Notes: a model not told the origin generated them from the sequence alone. Counted from the first letter of the stretch, positions 9,628 to 21,000 are shown. The stretch is DNA of 64,000 bases from Polydactylus sextarius (GCA_016801845.1 CM028921.1:15069275-15133274), one strand, 5' to 3'. Made by a program: numbers and translations.

Positions 9628-11011
9628 TAGAGCTTGACCGATATGGGTTTTTCCATGCCGATGCCGATGTTTTAGACGTTGGGGTTAGCCAGTGGCTGAT
9701 GTCTGCCACTGATTTTTTAGCCAATATTTTTCTGGCTGATAATTGAAAGTTTCTTCTATTTGCATGATAAAAATGGCATACTAATAACAACAGATACAAA
9801 AAATTCTTAAGTCAACATCATTTATTGAAAACCAATAACAAATGCAACTCTAAAATATAATAAAATAAACAATAAAATAAAATAGACAAAAAACAAACAA
9901 AACTTTCTTCTCTTTACTCTACTTAAATGTTATTTATTTTTTATAAAAATTAAAGTCATTAAATAACCAACTATGTGCCTAAATACTTCAAAGTTTTAGT
10001 GCAGCATCATTTCTGTTGCATGTGACAGCAAATTGAATTAAATGCTAAATAAAATTCTGTAAACAACTCACAATAATATGAAAAGACATGTGCATGTCAT
10101 TTTTAATTTACAGATAACAAATGCAACTCTGAAATATAAATAGAAAACAAATACACACACAAAAAAAATACATTAACAATAATAGTAGTGCACAGAGTGG
10201 CAACCAGCAACATTTGTTTCCATTTGGTTTGAAGTACATTTATATAACAAACTGAAGTTTCTTCTTTTTACTCTACTTATTTTTATAAAAAAAATAAAGT
10301 TATTAAATAACCAACTAAGTGAATAACTCACATAGCTCACAAGTTCATAAGTCTGTTGCAGATACTGCACCTGGCCTTTCCTTGTGTTGACCGGCTGAAA
10401 CACTTCCATACTGGATTTTTTTTCCCCAGCCATTACTAAAATAGAAGAATCACACATGGTTAGTAGCTATTTTTAGTAGTGCATTCATCTTCAATTAATT
10501 TATTAATCCCTTGTATATCAAAAGAATTCCTTTTACTAACATGTTTTTGTTAAAAGATATTGCTCACAGACCGAATCCACACAATCTAGTAATCACAAAA
10601 AATAATAACTTTGTGTTCAGCAGCCTTGTATAGAAGGACAATGATTTGTAACAGACAGGTTTAATGAGGAAACTAACTGCGCAAATTCATGTACTCTTTA
10701 CTCCCCACCATTAAATGCTTTGTCTTTTCTTTTACTAGGTGATGCAAGACTCAATAGTTTCGCTAAAAAGTAAATATATGCCTAGGACTTTGAAAGATCA
10801 GAATATAAGCCTTACCGTTTTCTCTCAGGAGAGCTCTGGAATCCAAAAAGTTTTGGCTTGAGTCCTTCAAACGCAGCAGCTGCACATGTTCTACTGCATC
10901 AATAACACTGGGCTGCCTGCGGACGCGCATGAATTTTTAATTGGCGCTATTAAACGCGGTCATTGGCCGATGTCGATAGATTAAAAAATGCAAAAAATTG
11001 GTCGACCTCTA
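9628..11011. mobile_element. 1.4-kb TIR element, superfamily unresolved
   Basis: The ends TAGAGCTTGACCGAT and ATTGGTCGACCTCTA are inverted repeats with about two mismatches. I recognise the theme as a common fish DNA-transposon terminus but cannot assign a superfamily. No clear target duplication. The interior has an internal repetition: ACAAATGCAACTCTAAAATATA and ATTAAATAACCAACTA-type blocks occur at 9838-9978 and again at 10117-10314. No transposase frame. It interrupts duplication copy A. Confidence 0.65.
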
Positions 11012-11167
11012 GATTGGACCCAACAAAGAGACCCCAGATCCTGATGGAGTCAAGCTGGAGGAGGAGGGGATGCAGAGTAGGAATACAGTGCCATAAAGAG
11101 AAAAGACAGTACAAACCATCAACACTGTCCTGTCCAGCTATGGGGAATGTACAGTCTCTCCCCATAA

Positions 11168-11564
11168 AAGCCCATTTATGCTCGCTTGTGTATTTCATGT
11201 TGCCATGGTTGTTAACAATAAATCCACCAGAGGGCATTGCCGAGTGCAGCGTTCCGAACTCCAACACAAGTCTCATACAATAACAAACATGGTGACAGAG
11301 AAGAAGATCACTGTACACATTCTAATAAAGTGATAAAAAGAGGCAGTGCTATAGACAGTGGTGGTTTGTGCTTTCGCTGTCTTAGACAGGTTTGTGCGGC
11401 TGTTATTTAAATTACGGCATGTGAATGGAGATTTCTTCTTCTTTATTCCTCTTGCTGGTTGATAAGTAAGCTCCCTGAAAACGGACCAAAATATGCACGT
11501 AATGAAAGACGAAAGGCCCTGCCAGTCTTCATATACGTATTCTGCGTAGAGCATAAATGGGCCT
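11168..11564 (+). mobile_element. PIF/Harbinger-type MITE, copy 2, with TAA target duplication
   Basis: Ends AAGCCCATTTATGCTC and GAGCATAAATGGGCCT are inverted repeats (one or two mismatches), flanked on both sides by TAA (11165-11167 and 11565-11567). That is the 3-bp TWA duplication typical of PIF/Harbinger. The interior matches copy 1 at 1839-2199. No transposase. Short frames across it differ between copies and are not genes. Confidence 0.8.
11224..11237 (+). promoter_or_regulatory. CTCF-like motif inside MITE copy 2
   Basis: CCACCAGAGGGCAT agrees with the CTCF core at 13 of 14 positions and lies at the position corresponding to the perfect motif in MITE copy 1 (both followed by TGCCGAG). 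Confidence 0.35.
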
Positions 11565-11569
11565 TAAGA

Positions 11570-12040
11570 CGAAAAACTCATGGCACTGGCCAGCCTACAG
11601 AGCAGCATCATGTTTCTCATGGATACCTGTCAGCAGACAGCGGAGATAATGAGACTACCAAGAGGAAGGACATGGGCTTCACGATGTTTATTAAGGAGAG
11701 ATGGCGTAACCTGGAGCACATCAGTGTTACTGAGCAGCACTGCTCACAGGACATTGAGCTGCTCTTGTTAGCATTTGGCCTAGAGGAGTCCTAGGATCTA
11801 GAGAAGTTTTCGCCAGTCATTGCAATAACTCGCTGTCGGCTGATGCTACAGCTACCTGTGAACTCTGTCGTGTCCCAGCTGCAAACATCACACCCACAAG
11901 CCTTCCTCCTCATCTCTGGAGACATTTTATTTATTTTTCTGTTAACTTTTTTGTTTTCTGTTAATCTATTTTTCATATTTTTTATGTTGTCAAACAGATA
12001 CATTTCTCCGTGAGGGACAAATAAAAATATTCTATACTAC
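11570..12040 (+). other. Unassigned insert, LINE-tail-like right end
   Basis: This block has no counterpart in duplication copy B, so it was probably inserted. Its right end, TTTCTCCGTGAGGGACAAAT followed by an A-rich tract, resembles the tail of fish LINE copies ('gggacaaataaa'). Open frames on both strands show no recognisable domain. I cannot name the family. Confidence 0.35.
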
Positions 12041-12890
12041 CCTATCATGACATGGAAAATTTCAAGTAAACTGAATAAATATTGTCAAGAAATATTGTAC
12101 TGTAAAATCTACACTTCCACTACTTATTCAACAGCAGTATGTAAAGGCTGCTGGTTTATGGCAGTGTCCTTAGGTGGGACATAAAGCTGTCTGCAAACTA
12201 AAATCAGATCTAAATACTTCCTCAATCATTGAGTACCACATAATATACTCCTGCATTATTGTACTATACGTACTTTAATTACTGTAAAAATAACTATTAT
12301 ATGAGAGACACAAAAATAAAGTGGAAATATCAACTAATATGAAATTAAACTTTGAAGTAAATCAAAATTTCACAATACAAATATAACTATTGTAATTGTT
12401 CTCTGAGTGGGACATGAAGTTTTCTGGATTAAAAACTACATTGGTTCTGAACACTTCCTCTATTGCCAAGTACAACCAAAACAGCAGTACTGGAAGTACA
12501 TTTACTTTAAATACAAAAAAGTAACTTGTAGTTATCAGACAGATAAATGCCAGTAAGACAAAGTAGGGCAAAGGAATCAAGTGGCAGACAATGGCAACAC
12601 ACCTGTAAAGTACATGTACCTGACTCATTAACTACTCTAATAGTGTACGAATAATAGCATACAAGTACTCTATTAACTGCTAAGTACTATTAATTAATGC
12701 CTAACATTCAGAAACATACAGTGGGTGGATGTATGAAGAATGCTGAAATTTTCAAATACAATAAAATTGTACAATGTAATTAGCACTGTATTATCCAGTT
12801 TCTGAGTACTACTATTACTACTTCTTGTACTACTATTTCTTGTACTACCTGTTGTTAATTAACAGCAGTATTTAAAGGCTGTTGCTTAAC

Positions 12891-13094
12891 TGCCAACACT
12901 GTGAAGTACATACAAGACCATTTTACTATAAATAAGAAACTGTGTAAATGGGTTTTTACCTTAACACCGTCTCCAGTAGGAAAACCATCCAACTGAAGCA
13001 TTAAAGTGCTGATGGAAACAAAAAACAAAAACACATTTAACTTAAGTTGTTCACAATAAAAGTGAAACAAAGTCAGCAGAACATTTGGCATTAT
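12891..13094. other. phf21a intron between duplication and LINE
   Basis: Short intronic stretch. A minus-strand TTTTTACCTTAAC-like piece is not flanked by credible splice sites, so I do not call an exon. Confidence 0.4.
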
Positions 13095-14715
13095 TATGTT
13101 CCCTCTGAGAACCACCATCTTGACGTGGTGGAAGGGTTTGCGTACCCTAGTGACCCTAGGAGCTGTTTTGTCGGGGGCTTTAGCCCCTGGTAGGGTCTCC
13201 CAAAGCAAAGTGGTTCTAGGTGAAGGGTCAGACTAAGAATGGTTCAAAAGACCCTTAATGAAGAAAAGAGCAAGGACCAAGTGTATCCTGCCTGGAAGGC
13301 CACCAGGGCCCCACCCTGGAGCCATGCCTGGGGAGGGGGCCTGTTGGTGAGTGTCTGGTGGCTGGGCCTTTGCCCATGGAGGCCAGCTGGGCAAAGCCCG
13401 AAACAAGGACATGAATCCGAAACCGGCTAGATTTAGTCGGGCTTGCCTCCACGCATAGTTCTAGATTTGGAACCAAACTCATCAAGAGAGGCTGGAGTTT
13501 ACCCCAGTGAATGAAAGGGTTGTTTCCCTGCGCCTTAGGGTCAGGGACCCTGCACTGCAGCATCCACACTGTCCTTAGTGTAGATTGGGAGCTGCTGACC
13601 GCAACTGAGAGAGTAGTAGGGCGGTGAAAAGAATACTTCAATGATCTCCACAATGCCACCAGCTGAGGAGAAACCAGAGTCTGTCTCAGAGGTAGACTCT
13701 CCCATCATGGGCACTGAGGTCACTGAGGCAGTAAAAGCAACTCCACAGCAGCAGCACCCAGGGTGTAAGTGAGATCTGCCCTGAGTACCTTAAGGCTCTG
13801 CATGTTGTAGGGCTGTCTTGGGTGACACTGCTCTGCAGCATTGCGTGGACAATGGGGACGGTGCCTCTGGAATGGCAGACCAGGTGGTTTCCATCTTTAA
13901 GAAGGGGGACCAGAGAGTGTGTTCCAATTACAGAGGAATCACACTTCTCAGCCTCCCTGGGAAAGTCTACGCCAGGTTACTAGAGGAGAGTCCGGCCGAT
14001 TGTAGAACCTCGGATTCAGGAGGAACAATGAGGTTTTTGCCCTGATAATGGAACAAAGGACCAGCTCTATACCCTGAGGAGGGTGCATGCAAGTTTGCCC
14101 AACCTGTCCACATGTGTTTTGTGGATTTGGAGAAGGCTTACAACCATATCCCTCAGGGTGCCCTCTGGGGGGTGCTCTGGGTCAGGCTGCTCTGGTCAGT
14201 TGTGGTGAAGAGGGAGCTGAGCCATAAGGTGAGGCTCCCAATTTACCAGTCCATCTACGTTCCTACCTCACCTATGGTCATGAAATATGGGTAGTGATCA
14301 AAAGAACAAGATCACGAACACAAGCGGCCAAAATGAGTTTCCTCCACAGGATGGTCGGAGTCAGTCTTAGAGGTAGGGTGAGGAGCTTGGACATCTGGGA
14401 GGGACTTGGAATAGAGCCGCTGCTCCTCCATGCTGAGAGGGGCCACTGAAGGTGGCTAGGGCATCTAGTTGGATGCCCTCTGGACGTCTCCTGAGGGAGT
14501 CATTCAGGGCATACCCATCCAGAAGAAGGCCCTGGGGGAGACCCAGGAACACGGTGGAGAGACTATGTCTCGAGGTTGGCCTGGGAACGCCTTGGGGTCC
14601 CCCGGAGGAGTCAGTGGAAGTGGCTGGGGAGAGGAGGGTCTGGGCCTCCCTCCTGAAGCTGCTGCCTCACGACCCGGACTCTCCGGATAAGCAGGAGAAG
14701 ACGAGACGATATAAT
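13095..14715 (+). mobile_element. RTE-like LINE remnant with reverse transcriptase fragments
   Basis: A degraded non-LTR retrotransposon. From 13880 a frame reads VVSIFKKGDQRVCSNYRGIT followed by LLSLPGKVYARLLEE, the finger/early palm part of a LINE reverse transcriptase. At 14112 CFVDLEKAYNHIPQGALWGV carries the A-motif region (F-V-D-L-E-K-A). At 14195 the frame jumps to VVVKRELSHKVRLPIYQSIY, deep in the thumb/C-terminal region, so the palm with the catalytic [FY]xDD is deleted. Further pieces (SFLHRMVGVSLRGRVRSLDI in one frame) run to a tail ending near AATGGATGGAT. The short GATG-type tail suggests an RTE-clade element, but clade is an inference. Frames are broken by stops and shifts; it is dead. 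Confidence 0.75.
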
Positions 14716-14785
14716 GGATGGATTTTTAAAATTTTATTATTACTAATTAATACTAATTTCACAATTTAATTTTACTCAATTCTAG

Positions 14786-15826
14786 GGGACATAGAACGCA
14801 TATTTTTGAATATTGCAAACTGTCCTTTGAGGTCTCCAAAATGAACGAATATTTAAATGAGCTGCGTGCTGATTGGTTGTTTACAACAAAGGCAAAGAAG
14901 GTCCAGTGCTGAGTATAGTGACTGACAACAGGTTTCAGAGTTAACTTCAACCTGTCTGATCCTGAGTCAGAGGAGTCAGATATTGAGGAGCAGTCAGTCG
15001 CCCAGAGACTGAAATAAATGTGTCAGAGAAGCAACTATATTGTAGCAAAATGTCTGTTGCTGTCACACAAATGAGCTGACTCACTTTACTGAACTCCAGG
15101 ACTTTATTTTGGTGATGTTGGCCATGGTGTACACCAAAATAAAAGAAAACAAAGGTTAAAAGTAAATAGAGCTCACCAGACCATGTGAACACACAAAGCA
15201 TTATGGGTTGAAGTAGCCAACAAATTCACACAACCATACAACAAATTAAAAACAAAACAAAACAAAAATAACCACACACCTCTCTCTCAGCAAAACACTC
15301 AGAACTCCACAGAACAATGTCCTTTTTCGAGTCAAACATGTCATGTACAGGGCTTTAATTGGGCCAAACGGCGTGGATGGCATTGCAGCACCTTCATCAT
15401 AGTAAAGATTCAAAAAGATTCAATTGCGCTGATGTGAGGCAAGCTGCTATTTTTTCATACATATGTGCTAGAGTACTAGAATGTACTATAGTACTATAAT
15501 GCTATACTGCTAGTACTGTATGAGTAGTGCAGCTCCAGCCCTTGGCCAACGCGACCGCACTGTTTTGTAGTGCTCCCCACTGATAAAAGTGGGCTGGGCT
15601 ACACATATTTTGGGGGTGTATCTAAAGTGATGTCACAAACTATGACGTCATAACTGAGCCTTTCCCAGAAAGACATTTTACCGCAGCCGTTTCTAGTTTT
15701 AGAAATTACTTTTAATTAAAAAAGAGGTGGAGATGGGGTTTGAGGTTTTGGTATTGTTCATTTGACACAACAGACTGTCTTTACTTAGCAACGCCAAGGA
15801 AAATATGGTTTTGCATTCTATGTCCC
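14786..15826. mobile_element. 1.04-kb non-autonomous TIR element
   Basis: The left end GGGACATAGAACGCA and the right end TGCATTCTATGTCCC are inverted repeats with one mismatch in 15. No clear target duplication and no transposase. The interior has a GC-richer patch around 15540-15560. Superfamily not assigned. Confidence 0.6.
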
Positions 15827-16424
15827 ATTTAAACTAAATGTTCGGTATTTTCAATATACTTGGATTATAATTATAAAAAGATCCACCTACACTTTCTGAC
15901 ATTGACATTGTTTTTTTTTTAACAAGCTTAGTTGACAGTTGCCACTAACAAAAGTGGTTAAAAGCTATTTCATTATTACTAGTTACTGTAACTAGTTACT
16001 GTATTACTTAGTTAATGTAACAGAATCTGTATTATGTGTAACAAGTCTTTTTTTTAATTGTATTAATTAAATAATGTATAATACTTATTTAACTAAAGCA
16101 ATTAAATCACATTTTATCATCAAAAAAAAGACTAATTATGTGTCATATGATGTGAAAATATGCTGTTAACCTGGATTAATGTGGAGGAATTGGACTTTTC
16201 GGTTCATGAATCTTTACTGTCATATTTCACTGAGTTTCAGGACTCACCACTTGGATGTGGGACTGGACTCCACCCCTCTGTGCTGCCCTACAAAACAAAA
16301 CAAACACTTGGTTACAAATAAATTTAGGCAGTAAAAAAACAAATGAACAAAAAATAGCAAACAGTATAGTACAAATAGTAAACAATGACAAACTGACACA
16401 AAATCATCAGCTGAAGTACCAGCA

Positions 16425-16426
<2 letters not shown>
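15827..16426. other. phf21a intron, AT-rich, nothing recognised
   Basis: AT-rich intronic DNA with degenerate CTAGTTACTGTA repeats near 15980-16010. No exon or element identified. Confidence 0.4.

Positions 16427-16457
<31 letters not shown>
16427..16457. repeat. (AC)n microsatellite
   Basis: About fifteen AC units. It creates the apparent Cys-Val and Thr-His frames across it. Confidence 0.95.
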
Positions 16458-16459
<2 letters not shown>

Positions 16460-16700
16460 CAAAGTGAAAGTAAACTGCATGATTGTCACTCTTACTTCTG
16501 ACAACAAACACAAAAACAAATTTGACACAAAAACAGATTTGATACAGCATCAAAAAACAGCATCACTGAAGCCACTCAAACTTTTTTCTTCCCATGAATC
16601 ATGTGACTAAAATACACAGACTTAACTATCTAAGTGTATGTGACATGGTTAAAAGCAGCTACAACAGAAACAGTCTCAGATCAGTCAGAGGAGACTCTTC

Positions 16701-17221
16701 AGCCTGATTTATGCTCATCTATATCTCATTGATACAAAAACAATGCAGAGCCCTCTGTATCATTGCATAGCCCGTCCAACCCTCTCTCTGTGAGTTTACG
16801 CGGACCTCCACAATTTTTTAACTATCAGTTGAAAAGACGGAGAGCACATGGAGACCGCATGGTTGATTCAGGTTATATTCCTTCCACAACAACAATATCA
16901 CCATGCATCTCCCCTTCAGTTCTTGTCTCATTGGCAATAAAATGATTTGTTGTTCAATGACGATCAGTTCCAATTCCAACAAATGTCTTCTCTCGACCTC
17001 CATTGTTCGTTGTGTGTGGAGGAACAAGACTGGGCAGTAAATAAACAATCAGCAATAGTTGATAATCGCAATGGAAAAAAAACGTGTCGTTTCCTACTGT
17101 TCTGGCGGTGAAATGATTTACAACACCCGCTAACCGACAGAGAACTGTGAAAGAGTTCACAACTGCATTGATCTGACTGTGTGGCTACGCAGTACACAGT
17201 AGGAGAAGCATAACTCAGCCT
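16701..17221 (+). mobile_element. PIF/Harbinger-type MITE, longer subfamily
   Basis: Ends AGCCTGATTTATGCTC and GAAGCATAACTCAGCCT are inverted repeats of the same type as the MITEs at 1839 and 11168. Flanks are TTC on the left and TTA on the right, consistent with a decayed TTA duplication. The right 130 bp match the remnant at 5735-5914. No transposase. Confidence 0.65.
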
Positions 17222-17727
17222 TTAACTGCACAATGAAGTACTTTTACTGTGGTACTATATTTACAATAAGCTGCTAAGCTGTTAATATATTCCTTCAAAC
17301 ATTCTATTTTTACTATAGAACATTTTTTAACACAAGACATGTAACAGGCAGAAAAAGACATGTCACAAGACATGACACGAGACATAAGAGGCAGAAAATG
17401 TAACATAGAAATTCAAGTAACAATAGCTGAGTAAATGTACTTATTACAACTTGTAACCTAAATACTGTACCTTAAACTGATAGAGTAAACAGTACATCTT
17501 CCTCTAAAAATAGTCAGTGGAAAATTGGAGAAAATTACAATAAATACTTGAGAAAATGTACTTTATTACCAGGAATATATGAAAGCATCTGGTTACTTGC
17601 AGTAATCAATCCCTTAGTGAAGGTTTTCTGGATAAAATTCCATCAGATCTAAATACTTCCTCCATCACCGAGTAGCTTAAAATTTAACTACTGTGGCACT
17701 GTACAGAATAGAATCACTAAATAGAAA
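17222..17727. other. phf21a intron with degenerate duplication-type units
   Basis: Contains motifs shared with the duplicated arrays (ATCAGATCTAAATACTTCCT at about 17645). No exon. Confidence 0.4.
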
Positions 17728-17871
17728 CATTCAATTGCAATAACATTGAACTATTAGCCTACTATTACTACTCACTTGAAATAAAAAGTATGTCTGAATT
17801 ATACTACCAATATTGTGCTTTTAGTTTGACAGTACAACAAATAGTGCACCACAACTTTAATTACTGGAAAG

Positions 17872-17937
<66 letters not shown>

Positions 17938-17954
17938 TACACATATATATATAT

Positions 17955-17995
<41 letters not shown>

Positions 17996-18870
17996 ACAGT
18001 CAAAGTGTGAACAATCATGATCATCATGGAAATGTACACTAAATAAATATTGTACTGTCAAGTTCTGCACTACCACTGCTTCTTATTTAACAGTAAGTAA
18101 AGGCTGCTGGTTTATGGCAGAGTCCTTGGGTGGGACATAAAGCTGTCTGCAAACTTACATCAGATTTGAATACTTAATCAAGTACCTCAAAATATACTAG
18201 TGCATTATTGTACTGTAAGTACAAGTACTTTAATTAATGCTAAATAACTACATAATAACTATTATAATAGAGACAAAAATGAAGTGGAAATATCAACTAA
18301 TATGAAATTAAACTTTGAAGTAAATCAAAATTTTACAACACAAATATAACTATTGTAATTGTTCTCTGGGTGGGACATAAAGTTTTCTGGAATAAATACT
18401 ACATTGGTTCTGAACACTTCCTCTATCGCCAAGTACCTCCAAAATAGCATTACAGTAGTGTAGTACCATACTGGAAGTACAATTACTTTAAATACAAAAA
18501 AGTAACTTGTAGTTATCAGACAGATAAATGCCAGTGGGACAAAGTAGGGCAGAAGAATCAAGTGGCAGACAATGGCAACACACCTGTAAAGTACATGTAC
18601 CTACTCATCAACTACTCTGACAGTGTACAACTAATAGTAAACAAGTACTCTATTAACTGCTCTATTAAGTACTATTAATTAATGCCTAACAATTAGAAAA
18701 ATACAGTGGGAGGGCATAAGAAAAATGCTGAAATGGAAATTTTCAAATACAGAAAAACTGTACAATGTAATTAACACTGTATTATCCACTTCCCGAGTAC
18801 TACTATGAATACTACTACTGGTACTAGTTGTTAATTATCAGCAGTATGTAAAGGCTGTTGGTTAATAGCA
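17728..18870. repeat. Local duplication copy B (less interrupted)
   Basis: This copy matches split parts of 8865-12890 in order, without the Tigger, the 1.4-kb TIR element or the MITE. At 17796-17810 it has the uninterrupted Tigger target. It has its own interruption, an AT/AC microsatellite at 17876-17992. Confidence 0.8.
17876..17992. repeat. Compound (AT)n(AC)n microsatellite
   Basis: (AT)n to about 17916, (AC)n, a second short (AT)n, then (AC)n to 17992. Such a tract is prone to slippage; it also accounts for Tyr-Ile and Cys-Val frames here. Confidence 0.95.
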
Positions 18871-19380
18871 AAAATTTCTCTGTGGGTAGGACATGAAGTA
18901 TGTTGGCTTATAAATATTCCCTCCATCACTGAGTACCTCAAAAACATACTGCTGTTGTACTGTACCATTCACGCACCTCAGTACAAGCACCACAATTGCT
19001 GCAAAGTAACTATCACAGGTAAGTGCAGTGGTGTAAAATATAAACATGGGGCAGGAAAAAATAGAACCAGGCAGTGACAAATATTCCTGTCCAGTCAAAG
19101 TACATTAAAGCTATGTACTACTACAGTGCTGTAGTCCTGTACTGTAAGTGCAAGGACTTTAATCACTAAGCAACTAGTAACTATTAGACATATATATCAA
19201 GTGGAACTATTATGAAACGAAAACTTTCCAATCAAGTGCCTTACAAATACAACTGTACTTTCCAGTTCCCGACTACTATACTACTATAAATGCTGATGGT
19301 TAATTGCAGTAATTACTCTCTGGGTGGGACATGAAGTTTACTGGATAAACTTCCATCATCACATGCCGCAGCATTGGGCC
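18871..19380. repeat. Further degenerate units of the duplicated array
   Basis: Diverged copies of the same internal unit continue here: GGTAGGACATGAAGT at about 18885, GGGTGGGACATGAAGTTT at about 19322, CATCACTGAGTACCTCAAAA, and TACTGTAAGTGCAAGGACTT. The unit length appears to be roughly 250-450 bp, but I could not define it exactly. Confidence 0.5.
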
Positions 19381-19868
19381 TGAAAAAGGAAGAAATGAAG
19401 CTAAAATGGAGGTTTTCAAGATGAGAGCCATTAAGTGTTTCTGCCGCGGGAGTTAAAACAATGAAAAAAGTATATTTTGTTTCGGCAGCGAGATGAATGT
19501 TTTATAACCTCCTTATTAACCCGCCGTGTCCGTCTGGACGCTCCGCTTTCTGTACATCCATCCAACCGAGCCCCCTCGGCTCATCCTCCTCCCTGGCTAC
19601 ATGTCCTGTTACGGAGGTTTATCAGGCTCCGGATCGGGTTCAGCGAGGGCGTGTTAAGAAACAAACAAAAAACAAAACAAAAACAAACAACCCCCCCCTC
19701 CAGCACGCGCGCGAGCACACACGCACACACTCTCTTGTAAGCCGTCATTGCTCCGTATGAAAGAGGCTGAGAGACGCTACGGAGAACAAGTGGATAACGT
19801 TAGCCGTAGCCGCTAATGCTAACCATCCTGCTAGCCGCTCTGGCTAACGAACCACGCTGATAACTTAC

Positions 19869-19985
19869 ACCAAAGACGAATAAAATAATGCCATGGGCCG
19901 CGGTGCGAGAAGGAAAAACACACAGGTGGTGAAGAAACCCGTGCGGGAACGGTCCCGAAAGACGCCATCTTTCAAGAATTATGAC
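19869..19985 (-). ncRNA. phf21a: Candidate phf21a 5' UTR exon with AAGATGGCG motif
   Basis: On the minus strand the sequence runs into a good donor, GGT|GTAAGTTA at 19868. Inside is GAAAGATGGCGTC, which matches the YY1-type AAGATGGCG element common in 5' ends of vertebrate genes. The same ATG (19968-19966) opens a frame MASFGTVPARVSS... that stays open to the donor. If transcribed, it would be an upstream frame or an alternative N-terminus. The 5' limit is arbitrary. The type 'ncRNA' stands for non-coding (UTR) exon. Confidence 0.3.
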
Positions 19986-20528
19986 ACCGAGCAGGCGTCG
20001 CTGGGTCTAAGTTATATCGGCCCCTTGTCCTCCTGAATATCAACTCCTAGAATAAGAAACAGAGCAGCTAAACACACAGAAACACACGAGAGCAGTGCTG
20101 AATGCAGACAAACACCGCCGGCCAGCACACACACCTGCCCGCAGACACTCTCCGCCACACCGACACAGGCGGCCGAGCGGAGGGCAGGTAAAGTTTGACA
20201 ACAGAGAAAATTAAAGTTATGAAATTAAAAAGCCCCAATGTACACTTACTCAGCAGCAGTCCTCCTCTAGATTAATTAAATATATATCTATAAAGAAGCC
20301 GATCCACGGTGGAATAACAGCGTACAAAGAGCCCGACTGACTTCCTCCCGCAGAGATTTGTGTTTATTGCCGTATTTTATATTTAGTTCCAGTAAAATTT
20401 GTGTAAAAACAGAGAAACTGAAGCTACAAAACAAGAAGAACTCTTCTTCAATCTCATTCAGCTCAGCCGTAGCACAGCACAGATCCATGCGCTCTGGAGC
20501 TGGAGGAAGGGGGACAAAAACTACTTAC

Positions 20529-20700
20529 CCGTCCAATTGGTGACCGTTTATTCGCGACCAACCGTTCGATACCGGCGCGTATCGCCGTTGAAGTTGCTTG
20601 AATCGAACCGATCGGCAAAGCGACAAGACGAGAAAATGTGTTAGAAAAGCGGACTACTTTTTGTGTCGGTGCGGCGAATTTATTTCACTTTGCCTAAGGA
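20529..20700 (-). ncRNA. phf21a: Candidate phf21a first (5' UTR) exon
   Basis: On the minus strand a CG-rich stretch ends at a strong donor, GGACGG|GTAAGTAG (GT at 20528-20527). There is no credible acceptor just upstream, so it looks like a first exon. It contains no long frame. The upstream limit at about 20700 is a guess. Type 'ncRNA' stands for UTR exon. Confidence 0.35.
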
Positions 20701-21000
20701 ACGGCGGTGCTACGACTCCCATTGCCTAGGGAAAAAACCCGGATGTAAACTCAGTGAAACTCTATGGAGAGAAGTCAGCACATACACACACGTACCTACA
20801 CACGCACAAGCCGTGCAACTCAGCAGAGCAGTGGAGCGGCTGGTTGTGTTGCTGTCTTTTTTGTGTCTCCAGTCATGTGTTTAGTCCGCGGTTTCAGAGC
20901 CGCCGAGCGTTAGCTCTCAGCTTGCCATTGAACAGACTCTAGGTTCGGGTGGTCGCTGACGGAGCTGTCGGACTGTTGCACTTTGTGGTGGAGAATGAAG

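Larger units (their letters stand above)
8865..12890. repeat. Local duplication copy A, broken by three or more insertions
   Basis: Parts of this interval match 17728-18870 in the same order. 8873-8944 plus 9449-9540 match 17731-17876 (CACTTGAA.TAAAAAGTA, CTGAATTATACTACCAATAT, AGTTTGACAGTACAA), and 12042-12890 match 18014-18870 over about 850 bp (AAAGGCTGCTGGTTTATGGC, ACATTGGTTCTGAACACTTC, GTTATCAGACAGATAAATGC). Copy A is longer because of the Tigger at 8945-9448, the TIR element at 9628-11011, the MITE at 11168-11564 and an unassigned 11570-12040 block. The duplicated sequence contains degenerate units of its own (…AGTACTTTAATTACTG…, …GGGTGGGACATGAAG…). It is intronic to phf21a. Confidence 0.8.
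19440..21000 (-). promoter_or_regulatory. Candidate phf21a promoter / CpG-containing region
   Basis: Relative to the AT-rich surroundings this block has many CG dinucleotides (for example around 19490-19640, 19790-20000, 20540-20720 and 20880-20960) and contains the two candidate 5' UTR donors described separately. Its location fits a phf21a promoter about 11 kb upstream of the first coding exon. No TATA box is obvious, as expected for CpG promoters. Transcription start sites cannot be placed from sequence alone. Confidence 0.5.

Noticed and set aside
12855..13208. Possible further phf21a exon on the minus strand
   Set aside because: No matching protein segment and no good acceptor-donor pair; the right part is LINE sequence.
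17790..18076. Tyr-Ile / Cys-Val / Thr-His frames
   Set aside because: Direct translations of AT and AC microsatellites.
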